From assembly GCA_036004405.1 (NCBI GenBank), contig DASYRM010000119.1, positions 1-34,661 of the forward strand: a stretch of DNA of 34,661 nt, read 5' to 3'. Positions 1 through 7,869 of this stretch are shown here, piece after piece (position 1 is the first letter of the stretch; every line of letters starts with the position of its first letter). Both the position numbers and the translations under genes were made by a program. The notes under the pieces are model-generated. The model saw only the letters and a list, made by a program, of their open reading frames with translations. It had not been told where the DNA came from and made no database searches. The stretch is from DASYRM01 sp036004405. GTDB lineage: Bacteria; Acidobacteriota; Vicinamibacteria; Vicinamibacterales; UBA2999.

Positions 1-47
1 GCTTGGACTCGGACTTACGTAGCGTTGGATTCGCGTACGTGAAGCGG

Positions 48-66
48 GCCGAGGGATTCCCTCGGC
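48..66 (-). terminator. Hairpin 3' of the receptor stump
   Basis: Perfect 8-bp arms GCCGAGGG / CCCTCGGC around ATT. On the minus strand it follows the stop codon of the receptor stump (119) and the 9-bp array at 72-116. There is no clear T-run, so calling it a terminator is an inference from position. Nothing else is seen in bases 1-47. Confidence 0.4.
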
Positions 67-71
67 TCGCC

Positions 72-116
72 CCACCTGACCTACCAGGCCTACCTGACCC
101 ACCTGACCTGCCAGGT
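72..116 (-). repeat. Tandem array, five 9-bp units
   Basis: Five units tile exactly: CCACCTGAC, CTACCAGGC, CTACCTGAC, CCACCTGAC, CTGCCAGGT (plus-strand reading). The minus strand, sense for the adjacent receptor stump, reads as G-rich units such as GTCAGGTGG. The array starts 2 nt after the stump's stop codon. Confidence 0.75.
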
Positions 117-118
117 TC

Positions 119-312
119 TCAGAAGTCCACCGTCACGTTGAACCTGACAAACCGCGGGTTGAGCACCGTCTGTTCCTGGCGATAGGTCGCACCATCGCCT
201 CCGAAGTTCTGGTTGAACGTCGAGCCGGTGTTGGCGTTGAAGAGGTTTTGGCGAACCGCATGTCCACCGCGTTGATCCGGGGGCCGATGATCCTGGAATC
301 GAATACCAGTGG
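119..312 (-). pseudogene. C-terminal stump of a second TonB-dependent receptor
   Basis: The last 42 codons (247 to 119) read NLFNANTGSTFNQNF...RFNVTVDF and closely match the end of the intact receptor at 511-3609 (NLFNANTGTGFNQNY...RFNATIDF). Just upstream, in a different frame, 309-247 reads FDSRIIGP...INAVDMRFAK, matching the intact copy's NTVDLRVSK. The two halves meet at about 247. The residues lying between them in the intact gene (about 16, with a frame change) are gone, so roughly 49 bp was deleted. No plug domain, signal peptide or start codon remains. It is a decayed tandem duplicate in the same orientation and is not expected to make a working receptor. Confidence 0.8.
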
Positions 313-337
313 CGGGGCCACGAATAGGGCAGACAAA

Positions 338-367
338 AAGGGCCGGCGGTGTGAACCGCCGGCCCTT
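338..367 (-). terminator. Rho-independent terminator for the TonB receptor
   Basis: Perfect 13-bp stem, arms AAGGGCCGGCGGT / ACCGCCGGCCCTT, with a 4-nt loop. On the minus strand it runs straight into TTTTTGTCTG. It lies about 145 nt after the receptor stop codon (511) and 8 nt after the 9-bp array at 376-420. Confidence 0.75.
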
Positions 368-375
368 CTGACTTA

Positions 376-420
376 CCCGCCTTACCCGCCCCACCCGCCC
401 CACCCGCCCCACCCGCCTTA
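376..420 (-). repeat. Tandem array, five 9-bp units, G-quadruplex-capable
   Basis: Units on the plus strand are CCCGCCTTA, three times CCCGCCCCA, then CCCGCCTTA, without gaps. The minus strand, sense for the receptor transcript, has G-runs of 3-4 separated mostly by single bases (GGGTGGGGCGGG), a classic quadruplex-forming pattern. The terminator follows directly downstream. Confidence 0.8.
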
Positions 421-485
421 GCGGCGAGTGAAGCGAGCCTGGCCGGCGCGGCCCGCAAAGAACGCGGACCGCGCGGTGTCTGGCA

Positions 486-504
486 AACCGGCTTAACGCC
501 GGTT
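486..504 (-). terminator. Small hairpin just after the receptor stop
   Basis: Arms AACCGGC / GCCGGTT (7 bp) with a 5-nt loop, starting 7 nt after the receptor stop codon in the minus direction and followed by only three T. It is a weak terminator at best; the hairpin at 338-367 is stronger. Confidence 0.35.
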
Positions 505-510
505 CGCTGT

Positions 511-3500
511 CTAGAAGTCGATCGTCGCGTTGAACCGCACGTAGCGCGGATTCAGAATCGCGTTCGGCCGCAGCCAGGTCGAGCCGTCGGTACCGTAGTT
601 CTGGTTGAAGCCGGTGCCCGTGTTGGCGTTGAACAAGTTGTAGAGGTCGATGCCCACGTTCGCACGGGTGCCACCGAAGCGGAGGATCTTCGAGACGCGG
701 AGATCCACCGTGTTGAGGCGAGCCGGATAGACGTCGCCGAGGCGCGTCATGTCGAACGTCACGTTCGGCGCGCCGCCGGCGATGCCGCGCCCCAGCTGGT
801 TGACGACGTTCTGGGACGGCTCGAAGAAGTTGGCGCTCAGCGAGAGGCCGTTCGAGGCGGGGTCGTTGGTGGCGGACACGTTGCCCTGCGACCGCATGAT
901 GGCGCTCACCTGCACGTCGGCCTTCGGCACGCTGTAGCTCGCCAAGCCACGCCAGTTCCACAGCCACGGCTCCTCGATGCGGCAGGCACCCAGGTCGCGG
1001 GTGTTCAACACCGAGCCGAACTGCGAGTAGAGCTCCGGCAGCTTGCCCGCAACCTCGCACAGGTCACGAACGCCTCCGCCCGTCGTGAAGCCGCCCTGCA
1101 GCGTGAGACCGCTGCTCGGCCGCGCGTTCACGGTCAGTTCCACCCCCTGCCAGTAGAACGTCGGGTCGCCATAGTCGCTGGCCGGCGCCAGGTAGTTGTC
1201 GACGCGGCCGAACGAGCCAGGCTTCAGCAGCAGGTACTGCAGCGTCTGACCACTGGTCTCGAGCTGCGAGTTCGTCGGCACCGTGAAGTTGTAGGTGTCG
1301 AAGTCCTGCGGCCCGATGGCCCGGTTGTCCGTGAACGTGAAGTTGCCCCACGAACGCCGGCTGTAGCCGAACTCCGCCGACACGCGCGGCAGCAGCTCCT
1401 GCTGCACTGACGCGCTGAACTGCCAGTCGTACGGACGCACGCCCCAGCCGCTCAGGAGCTTCGGGCTGACCACCGTCGCCGTGCTGAGCGCGTTGCCGGT
1501 CTGCCGGAACACGAAGAAGTTGGCGTTGTCCACCGCACCGCATTCGCCGTTCGCGGTCGGGATGTTCAGGTCGCACTGCGGGATGTAGTCGTTGTTGATC
1601 CCGAGACCCCCGCGATCGTTCCACGATCGGTTGGCCGTCTGGGCAAACGTCGACGCCGGGTTGGTGCCGATGTAGACGCCGTCGTTGGCAGCCGACTGCC
1701 AGTACTTCGACAGGTTCGCCTTGATCGCCGTCTTGCCGTTGCCGAACACGTCATAAGCGAGCCCCATGCGCGGCGCGATGTCGTTGTACCCCGTCACGCC
1801 CTTCGCCGAGGGAAGCGTCCGCGCCGGCCCGCCATACACGCTGTCGGCGAGCAGACCGTTGAGGCCCTCCGGGAAGAAGCTCCACGCGTGCTCATAGCGC
1901 AACGCGCCCTGCAGCGTCAGCCGGTTCCGCGTCCACTGATCCTGCACGTAGAACGCGTCGTAGCGAGTGCGGTTGGCCTGCTGCCACGGGGTGATGCGCT
2001 GCGTGATCTGATCGGGCACGCCGGCGTTGAAGCGGTACTGCAGCCCGTGGTTCGGGAAGTTGCCGAAGATGTTGGTCACTTCGTAGGCCGCCGCGTAGCC
2101 CGCCTTCATGCTGTGCGCGCCGGTGACGTAGGTCGCCGCCGCGCGCCAGACGTTGTGCGTCTGGTGGTTGTTCGCAAGGCCCGCGAAGCCGTGATACAGC
2201 ATCAGGGGCACGGGCACGCCGCCGGCAATGCTGCGCTCCTGCACCGGGATGAACGGCGGCTGATCCAGCGCGCCGCCCGGCGTCTGGCCGCCCCAGTTGC
2301 TGAAGAACTGCGAGAACGCGGCGTCGATGAGCAGCTTGTTCGTCACCGGCGACGTGTACGAGAACTGCATGATGTGCTCGGAGTTGTCGCGCGAATGCGT
2401 GGACTCCGGCGACCAGGTCCCAAACCCGCCCACCGCAATCCAGTCGTCGCCGCGCGTCCGGCACTGCTTGGCATCCTTGGTGTAGGAGCTGCCCTCGCAG
2501 ACCTTCTGGAAGTCGTAGAACGCGGTCACTTTGTTGCGCGGCGTGAGCTGGCTGGTGACGCGGCCGCCGCCAATCATGCGGCTCACCGCCGACCGCTGCT
2601 TGATGCTGGGATCGGCAATGTAGTCCCAGCGGTTCGGATTACCCGCGTTCAGGTTGCCGAAGCGCCCGGCCACGTCCGAATAGGTGCCGAAGAGCCGCGT
2701 CGTGCCGTAGAACCACAGCTTGTCCCTCACGATCGGCCCGCCAAGCGAGAAGCTGGTGTCCCACTGGCGGATGATCTTGGTGGCGTCGGGAATGCCAATC
2801 GCCTTGAGGTCGGCACCGACGTTGTTGCTCTGCGACCACTCGCCGGCGATGTTGCCGAAGTAAGTGCCGCTGAAGCTGTTGCCCCCCGTCTTCGGCACCA
2901 GATTGAACTGCGGACCACCGCGGTCGGCTTCACCAAGACCACCGGCCACCGTCAGCTGCACTTCCTGGGCGCCCGCGGTATCGTAGCCGTAGCCGGCGAC
3001 GCCGCCGCCGTTGAATGCCGAGCCGACGTTCATGCCGTCCATCTGCACGGTGCCTTCGTTGCTGCGGCCACCACGCGACGTGAAGAAGACCATCGTCGGA
3101 TCGAGACCGCTGTTGGCGATGCCGTTGGCCTGCACGCCCGAGGCGACGGCCAGCAGGTTGCCGTAGCCGCGCGACGCCGGAAGCGCGGCGATCACTTCGT
3201 CGCTCAGCACGGTCTGCACGCGGGTGCTGTTCTGGACGTCCACCACCGGCGTTTCACCAGTGACGGTGATGGTCTCTTGCACGCCGCCGACCCGCATGTC
3301 GGCATTGAGCGTCAGCGTCACGCCCGATGTAACCGGCACACCGTCGCGCTTCACCACGCTGAAGCCAGGCAGCGTGTAGGTGACGGAGTACGCACCAGGC
3401 GGCAGGCCCTCGAGACGGTACTGACCGGAGCCGTCGGTCACGACGGTCCTGACCTTTTCGATAAGTGCGGGACTGGCGGCCTCGACCGTGACGCCCGGCA

Positions 3501-3609
3501 GCACGCCGCCGGAACCGTCACGCACAACGCCCGTGATCGACTGGGCGCTGGCAAGAGCAGGGAACAGAACGACGGCCGCCAACAGCACGGCCTTCGCGAC
3601 ATGGCGCAT
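511..3609 (-). CDS. TonB-dependent receptor, Oar-like, with carboxypeptidase-regulatory domain
   Basis: 1032 aa outer-membrane receptor. Residues 1-22 are a signal peptide ending ASA-QS. Residues 23-105 form a carboxypeptidase-regulatory-like (Ig-fold) domain (SITGVVRDGSGGVLPGVTV), followed by a plug region (TVTGETPVVDVQNSTRVQT) and a long beta-barrel ending in the aromatic signal RFNATIDF, as expected for BamA-dependent insertion. This architecture is strongly expanded in Acidobacteriota, where ligands are mostly unknown (oligosaccharides or peptides are often assumed). The start is supported by AAGGAG 10 nt upstream. A 6-bp hairpin lies just upstream of that site. A stump of a second copy lies downstream. 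The substrate cannot be told from the sequence. Confidence 0.93.
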   Translation of the reverse strand: MRHVAKAVLLAAVVLFPALASAQSITGVVRDGSGGVLPGVTVEAASPALIEKVRTVVTDGSGQYRLEGLPPGAYSVTYTLPGFSVVKRDGVPVTSGVTLTLNADMRVGGVQETITVTGETPVVDVQNSTRVQTVLSDEVIAALPASRGYGNLLAVASGVQANGIANSGLDPTMVFFTSRGGRSNEGTVQMDGMNVGSAFNGGGVAGYGYDTAGAQEVQLTVAGGLGEADRGGPQFNLVPKTGGNSFSGTYFGNIAGEWSQSNNVGADLKAIGIPDATKIIRQWDTSFSLGGPIVRDKLWFYGTTRLFGTYSDVAGRFGNLNAGNPNRWDYIADPSIKQRSAVSRMIGGGRVTSQLTPRNKVTAFYDFQKVCEGSSYTKDAKQCRTRGDDWIAVGGFGTWSPESTHSRDNSEHIMQFSYTSPVTNKLLIDAAFSQFFSNWGGQTPGGALDQPPFIPVQERSIAGGVPVPLMLYHGFAGLANNHQTHNVWRAAATYVTGAHSMKAGYAAAYEVTNIFGNFPNHGLQYRFNAGVPDQITQRITPWQQANRTRYDAFYVQDQWTRNRLTLQGALRYEHAWSFFPEGLNGLLADSVYGGPARTLPSAKGVTGYNDIAPRMGLAYDVFGNGKTAIKANLSKYWQSAANDGVYIGTNPASTFAQTANRSWNDRGGLGINNDYIPQCDLNIPTANGECGAVDNANFFVFRQTGNALSTATVVSPKLLSGWGVRPYDWQFSASVQQELLPRVSAEFGYSRRSWGNFTFTDNRAIGPQDFDTYNFTVPTNSQLETSGQTLQYLLLKPGSFGRVDNYLAPASDYGDPTFYWQGVELTVNARPSSGLTLQGGFTTGGGVRDLCEVAGKLPELYSQFGSVLNTRDLGACRIEEPWLWNWRGLASYSVPKADVQVSAIMRSQGNVSATNDPASNGLSLSANFFEPSQNVVNQLGRGIAGGAPNVTFDMTRLGDVYPARLNTVDLRVSKILRFGGTRANVGIDLYNLFNANTGTGFNQNYGTDGSTWLRPNAILNPRYVRFNATIDF

Positions 3610-4029
3610 GAGTGTCTCTCTCCTTCGCCGGTATCAACCGGCAACCTTCGTGGGTCTGGTTCGGATTCGAACGCTTGGTGCTAGGCAATATGCCTGCCCG
3701 TGGATGGGCTGGGCTTCGCCTACTTGGAATCAACTAGTTACGGCAGAACATCAATACGTGCGGGTGCACCCATCCAAGCGGTCGGCGTTTCGCACTACGG
3801 AATATTGAATCCGCGATTGGTATAGCCGGGCCGATCCAGGACTAATCGAAACAGTTTAGCGGCTAGATTCTGCCAAGGCCGGCGGCCGGGTTATATACCC
3901 CAGATGAGTGATAAGGTGCTCGCCTGGCTTAAGGGCTGAGGCTGAAGGCTTTAGGCCCTGCCCCCCCCTCAGAGGCTGGAGCCAGGCTGAGAGGTGTAAC
4001 CGCCGCGCGCGACGACGGTAATCACCGGC
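3610..4029. other. Divergent intergenic region, TonB receptor / S41 peptidase
   Basis: About 420 bp with no convincing gene. It should hold the promoters of both divergent genes, but I see no clear -35/-10 pair. Visible items: a 6-bp hairpin GCCGGT-ATCA-ACCGGC at 3627-3642 in the receptor leader, a dyad GTTCG-GATT-CGAAC at 3659-3672, AGGCA-ATA-TGCCT near 3684, and a C homopolymer near 3960-3968 where an assembly error could hide. The AT content is higher than in the neighbouring genes. Confidence 0.5.
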
Positions 4030-4947
4030 GTGGAGATTATTGCGCTCTTCATCGCCGCGTTCCTGCAGCTCGCCTCGCTCACCTTCGAGCAGTTGCGCGA
4101 GACCGTCGAAGCCATCAAAGCCGCGCTGGCCGAACAGTACGTCGAGCCGGCCTCGGGCACGCGCCTGGGCCAGGCCTTGAGCCACGAGCTGGAGCGGGGC
4201 GCGTTTGCGGCCGGCATCGAGCCTCGCGACCTGGCCGCCGGGATCCAGCACTTCCTTCAAGCGGAGTCTCGGGACAGGCACCTGCTGATGTGGTACGGCC
4301 CTCCGGGCGACATCCTCAAACTCGTAGGCGACCGGCTTCAGGGGCCGTCAATCGGGCGAACCGAACTGCGGCCGGACGGCGTCGGCATGGTGGAGGTCCG
4401 CCATTTCCTCAACGAGAACCAGGGCAACGCCGCTATCGCGGCCCAGATCGACGGCGCGATGCGCGCTGTCGTCGCTGCCAAGGCGCTCGTGTTCGACGTA
4501 CGTCTGAACCCGGGCGGCGATCTCAGCTCGGTCGCGCATCTCTGTGCGTACCTGTTCCAATCGCGGACGCATCTACTCACTCGCGCGTTGCGTGGGCGAT
4601 CGGACGCGATCGAAGTGTGGACGCGCGACGAGGTCCCCGGCCAGCGCGTGCCTGACGTTCCGGTCTATGTCGTGACCAGCGCCGACACCTTCTCGGCCGG
4701 CGAAGCGTTCGCGTTCGCGCTGCAGAAGACCGGCAGGGCGGTGATCGTCGGGGAACGCACGGGTGGCGGCGGCTACTCGGGAACCTTCGCTCGACTGCCC
4801 AACGGCTTCACGATGTTCGTCTCGACGGGACGCACGTTCGACCCGCGCAGTGGTGCCGGTTGGCAAGTGGACGGTGTGCGTCCGGATCGCGAAGTGCCCG
4901 CCGCCGACGCGCTCGACCTCGCGTTACGCCTCGCCGCTCCCAAATGA
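4030..4947 (+). CDS. S41 family peptidase (IRBP/CTPase-like), secreted
   Basis: 305 aa serine peptidase of the C-terminal-processing/IRBP-like type. Residues 1-18 are hydrophobic and look like a short export signal, although it lacks the usual N-terminal positive charge. Residues 18-90 form the S41 N-terminal helical domain; the rest is the tail-specific protease fold (DVRLNPGGD, TSADTFSAGEAFA, GERTGGGG). The Ser in TFSAGE is the expected nucleophile. No PDZ domain is visible, which fits the IRBP-like subgroup rather than CtpA/Prc. The start is GTG without a good Shine-Dalgarno, so the N-terminus is uncertain. A terminator follows the stop codon. Confidence 0.87.
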   Translation: MEIIALFIAAFLQLASLTFEQLRETVEAIKAALAEQYVEPASGTRLGQALSHELERGAFAAGIEPRDLAAGIQHFLQAESRDRHLLMWYGPPGDILKLVGDRLQGPSIGRTELRPDGVGMVEVRHFLNENQGNAAIAAQIDGAMRAVVAAKALVFDVRLNPGGDLSSVAHLCAYLFQSRTHLLTRALRGRSDAIEVWTRDEVPGQRVPDVPVYVVTSADTFSAGEAFAFALQKTGRAVIVGERTGGGGYSGTFARLPNGFTMFVSTGRTFDPRSGAGWQVDGVRPDREVPAADALDLALRLAAPK

Positions 4948-4980
4948 AAGAGGCCGGCGATGTGCATCGCCGGCCCCTTT
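4948..4980 (+). terminator. Terminator after the S41 peptidase
   Basis: Stem GGCCGGCGAT / ATCGCCGGCC with loop GTGC, extended by A/G-rich bases before and CCCCTTTGTCTTT after. It begins next to the stop codon of the plus-strand peptidase gene. The arms resemble the hairpin at 338-367. Confidence 0.7.
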
Positions 4981-4992
4981 GTCTTTCGCCCT

Positions 4993-5018
4993 GGGCCGCC
5001 TGAAGGCGGCCCCTACGT
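4993..5018 (-). repeat. Gene-end palindrome, copy 1
   Basis: Arms GGGCCGCC / GGCGGCCC around TGAA, flanked by CTACGT, i.e. ACGTAG on the minus strand. It lies between convergent genes, 2 nt after the stop codon of the molybdenum enzyme gene. The adjoining bases repeat GTA (GTAGTACGTAG), as if the element had landed at the stop codon. Confidence 0.75.
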
Positions 5019-5019
5019 A

Positions 5020-7260
5020 CTACGCCCAGCGGAAGCCGTGTTTGCTGAGCGGCAGCGACCGCACGCGTGTGCCGCTGGCGCGCGCGATGGCGTTGGTGAT
5101 CGCCGGCAGCACCGGCGGCAGCGACGGTTCGCCGAGGCCGGTGGGCGGGTTGTTGCTCTTCACCCAGTGCGCCTCGATGACCGGCGGCGCCTGCGCGAGC
5201 CGGAGCAGCGGTACCTGGTGGAAGTTGCTCTGCACGGCGGCGCCGTCCTTGAACGTGATCTCCTGCATCAGGTGGCTGATGCCCTCGATCACGCCGCCCT
5301 GCACCAGGTTCTCGGCGTGGAGCGGGTTGATGATCTCGCTGCCGATATCACCAGCCACCCACACCTTGTTCACCTTGATCTTCTTGTCGGCGCTGACCGT
5401 CACCTCGGCCACTTCCGCGAAGTAGCCACGGTGGCTGTACTGGAAGCCGATGCCCACCGCGGTGCCCTTCGGGCGCGGCGCGCTCCAGTTCGACTTCTCC
5501 GCCACCAGCTTCACGACCTCGATCATGCGCTTGGCGTCGAAGCCGTCGCCGCCGCGTTCCGGGGCCGGGTACTTCTGGCTGGCCAGAAGATCCAGGCGGA
5601 ACTGCACCGGGTCCTTCCCCGCCGCTTCGGCGAGCTCGTCGATGAACGACTGGAACACGTACGAGAACGCGTGGCTGCCCGGCGCACGCAGCGCGCCGGT
5701 CGGGATGCCGAGCGACATCTTCGAATCGCCGAAATCGAAGTTCTCGACGAACAGCGCCGGGAACTGGATGCCGGCGATGTTCGCCGCGGCGGCGTAGCCC
5801 GGCGGCGTCGGCCCCGGCGCGGCGTTGGGATCGGGCGCCACACCGAAGGTGACGAAGTGGTTCTTCCACGCCGTCATCTTGCCGCTCTGATCGACCGCGC
5901 CCTTCAGGTAGTGGTAGCCGGCGGGACGATACATGTCGTGACCCATGTCGTCTTCGCGCGTCCACAGCAGCTTCACCGGCACGCCGATCTGCTTGGCGAT
6001 CCACGCGGTTTCCGCCACGTAGTCGTTGGTCAGCCGGCGCCCGAAGCCGCCGCCCACCTTCATCAGGTGCATCTTGATCTGGTTCTGCTGGATGCCGAGC
6101 GTGTTCGCGACGATCGCGAGGCCCGCGGCCGGCGTCTGGCTCGGTGCCCAGATCTCGATCTTGTCACCCTGCCAGTGCGCCACGCAGTTCTGCGGCTCGA
6201 GCGGAGTGTGCGAGATGAAGGGATACATGTAGGCCGCTTCCACGACCTTCACGCCCGGCGCGGCAAACGCCTTGTCCACGTCGCCGTCCTTGCGGAGGCT
6301 CGTCTGCGGCGCGCCCTTGCCGAGCTCGTCGGCCTTGGTCTGGAACAGCTCGCTGCCCTGCGCCGACGTCGGGTGCGACGCCCACGTGACCTTGAGCTGC
6401 TTGCGGGCCTGGTTGGCCTGGTACCACGTGTCGGCCACGATGGCCACACCGGGGGCCAGCCCGGTGAGGTTCTGCGGGCTCGCGCCGGCCACGATGAAGG
6501 CGTGCTTCACGCCGGGGAGCGTCTTGATCAGATCGAGGTTGGCGGTCTCGACCTTGGCCCCGTAGACCGGCGCCTTCTGATAGACGGCCCACAGCATGCC
6601 TGGCACGGTGAAGTCGATGCTGTAGATCGGCTCGCCCTTCACCACCTTGGCCGTGTCGACGCCCTTGAGCGGCTTGCCGATGATCTTGTACTCGCTCGCC
6701 TTCTTGAGCGGCACCATGCTGAGCATCGGCACCGGCTGCTTCACGGCGTCGGCGGCCACCTCACCGTAGGTCACCGAACGGCCACCGCCGTTCACCTTGC
6801 CGTCGCCATTGGTCGTCAGCTGCGCCACGGGTACGCCGAGCTTCTGCGCGGCGGCGCCGAGCACCATCTGGCGGACCGCGGCGCCGACCTGGCGGCACGG
6901 ATCCCAGTTGGTCGGCGTAGCCGTGCTGCCGCCCGCAACCTGGGCGCCGTACTTCGACTGATCGACGTCGGCCTGGACAATCTTGCAGCTCGCCCACGGC
7001 ACGTCGAGCTCGTCGGCGATGATCTGCGGCAGCATGTTCTTCACGCCCTGCCCGATCTCGGGGTTCTTGGACGTGATGATGAACGTGTTGTCCGGGTTGA
7101 TCGTCACGAACGCGAGCGCCTGGAACGCGGGCGGTGTGAACCCGGGAGGCGGGCCCTGCGCGAAGAGCTCGGACGGATCGAGATGCAGCGCAAACACCGC
7201 GCCGCCGCCGGCGATGGCGCTGACGCGAATGAAGGAGCGGCGTGAAAGATTTTTCGTCAC
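5020..7260 (-). CDS. Xanthine dehydrogenase-family molybdopterin subunit (IorB/QorB type), Tat-exported
   Basis: 746 aa large subunit of a periplasmic molybdenum hydroxylase. Residues 5-30 are a twin-arginine signal (LSRRSFIRVSAIAGGG). The cofactor-binding region has VGGGFGRRLTND and WTREDDMGHD. The catalytic Glu is E711 in GLGEPSLPPV. The family hydroxylates N-heterocycles or oxidises aldehydes with water as oxygen donor; the substrate is not predictable here. The GTG start at 7260 is chosen because AAGGAGG lies 5 nt upstream and the Tat signal begins there; a longer frame upstream overlaps the partner gene. It forms an operon with the [2Fe-2S] subunit (10-nt gap). No FAD subunit is present, so electrons probably go to a cytochrome c, as in IorAB enzymes. 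Confidence 0.9.
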   Translation of the reverse strand: MTKNLSRRSFIRVSAIAGGGAVFALHLDPSELFAQGPPPGFTPPAFQALAFVTINPDNTFIITSKNPEIGQGVKNMLPQIIADELDVPWASCKIVQADVDQSKYGAQVAGGSTATPTNWDPCRQVGAAVRQMVLGAAAQKLGVPVAQLTTNGDGKVNGGGRSVTYGEVAADAVKQPVPMLSMVPLKKASEYKIIGKPLKGVDTAKVVKGEPIYSIDFTVPGMLWAVYQKAPVYGAKVETANLDLIKTLPGVKHAFIVAGASPQNLTGLAPGVAIVADTWYQANQARKQLKVTWASHPTSAQGSELFQTKADELGKGAPQTSLRKDGDVDKAFAAPGVKVVEAAYMYPFISHTPLEPQNCVAHWQGDKIEIWAPSQTPAAGLAIVANTLGIQQNQIKMHLMKVGGGFGRRLTNDYVAETAWIAKQIGVPVKLLWTREDDMGHDMYRPAGYHYLKGAVDQSGKMTAWKNHFVTFGVAPDPNAAPGPTPPGYAAAANIAGIQFPALFVENFDFGDSKMSLGIPTGALRAPGSHAFSYVFQSFIDELAEAAGKDPVQFRLDLLASQKYPAPERGGDGFDAKRMIEVVKLVAEKSNWSAPRPKGTAVGIGFQYSHRGYFAEVAEVTVSADKKIKVNKVWVAGDIGSEIINPLHAENLVQGGVIEGISHLMQEITFKDGAAVQSNFHQVPLLRLAQAPPVIEAHWVKSNNPPTGLGEPSLPPVLPAITNAIARASGTRVRSLPLSKHGFRWA

Positions 7261-7270
7261 AGTCCCTCCT

Positions 7271-7765
7271 TTACTCGGCTGCGCCGACGCGCGCGGTCTG
7301 CGTCGGACGGTTGCCCGCGATGGCCGCGGCACGGTGGATAGCCTGGCGGATGCGCAGGTAGGTGCCGCATCGGCAGATGTTGCCGGTCATCGCGTTGGTG
7401 ATTTCAGTGTCGTTCGGCTTCGGATTGCTCGAGAGCAATGCGTTGGCCGACATGATCTGGCCCGCCTGGCAGTAGCCGCACTGCGGGACGTCGATCTCCA
7501 TCCAGGCCTGCTGCAGCGGGTGCGTCCCGTCGGCTGACAAGCCCTCGATGGTCGTGATCGGGCCCTTGGCTGCCGACACCGGCGTCTGGCACGAACGCTG
7601 GGCACGCCCGCCCACGTTCACGGTGCACGCGCCGCACTGGCCGACGCCGCAGCCGAATTTGGTCCCCTTCAGATTCAGGACGTCCCGAATCACCCACAGG
7701 AGGGGCATGTCTGCCGGGACATCCACCGTCGTGGTCTTCCCGTTGACGTTCAAGGTAAATGGCAT
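7271..7765 (-). CDS. (2Fe-2S)-binding small subunit of a molybdenum hydroxylase (IorA type)
   Basis: 164 aa electron-transfer subunit with two [2Fe-2S] clusters. The plant-ferredoxin-type site is C39, C44, C47, C59 (GCGVGQCGAC). The second, all-helical site is C96, C99, C131, C133 (QCGYCQAGQ and NICRCGTY). It has no signal of its own and would be carried across the membrane by the Tat signal of the large subunit encoded just downstream, the known hitch-hiker mode for this family. The start ATG has only a weak GAGAG upstream. Confidence 0.92.
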   Translation of the reverse strand: MPFTLNVNGKTTTVDVPADMPLLWVIRDVLNLKGTKFGCGVGQCGACTVNVGGRAQRSCQTPVSAAKGPITTIEGLSADGTHPLQQAWMEIDVPQCGYCQAGQIMSANALLSSNPKPNDTEITNAMTGNICRCGTYLRIRQAIHRAAAIAGNRPTQTARVGAAE

Positions 7766-7869
7766 GTGTTAACTCTCAGGAGAAATGGGAGATCGACACA
7801 ACTCAACGACCGTAATTAGACGGTGACCGCAGGGCAAATTGCAAGCGATGGATCTGCCGATACTTCATA

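Noticed and set aside
3655..3675. tRNA-like T-loop (GTTCGAATCC on the minus strand), possible tRNA fragment or attachment site
   Set aside because: No acceptor, D or anticodon stems and no CCA end nearby; the motif is explained by a short dyad.
1888..3684. Long open frame antisense to the TonB receptor, with similar long antisense frames at 4960-7245, 14468-15859, 16563-18584, 18650-20485 and 20941-22416
   Set aside because: High GC removes stop codons from antisense frames. Translations are Arg/Ala/His/Val-rich with no domain, while the opposite strand encodes clear protein families.
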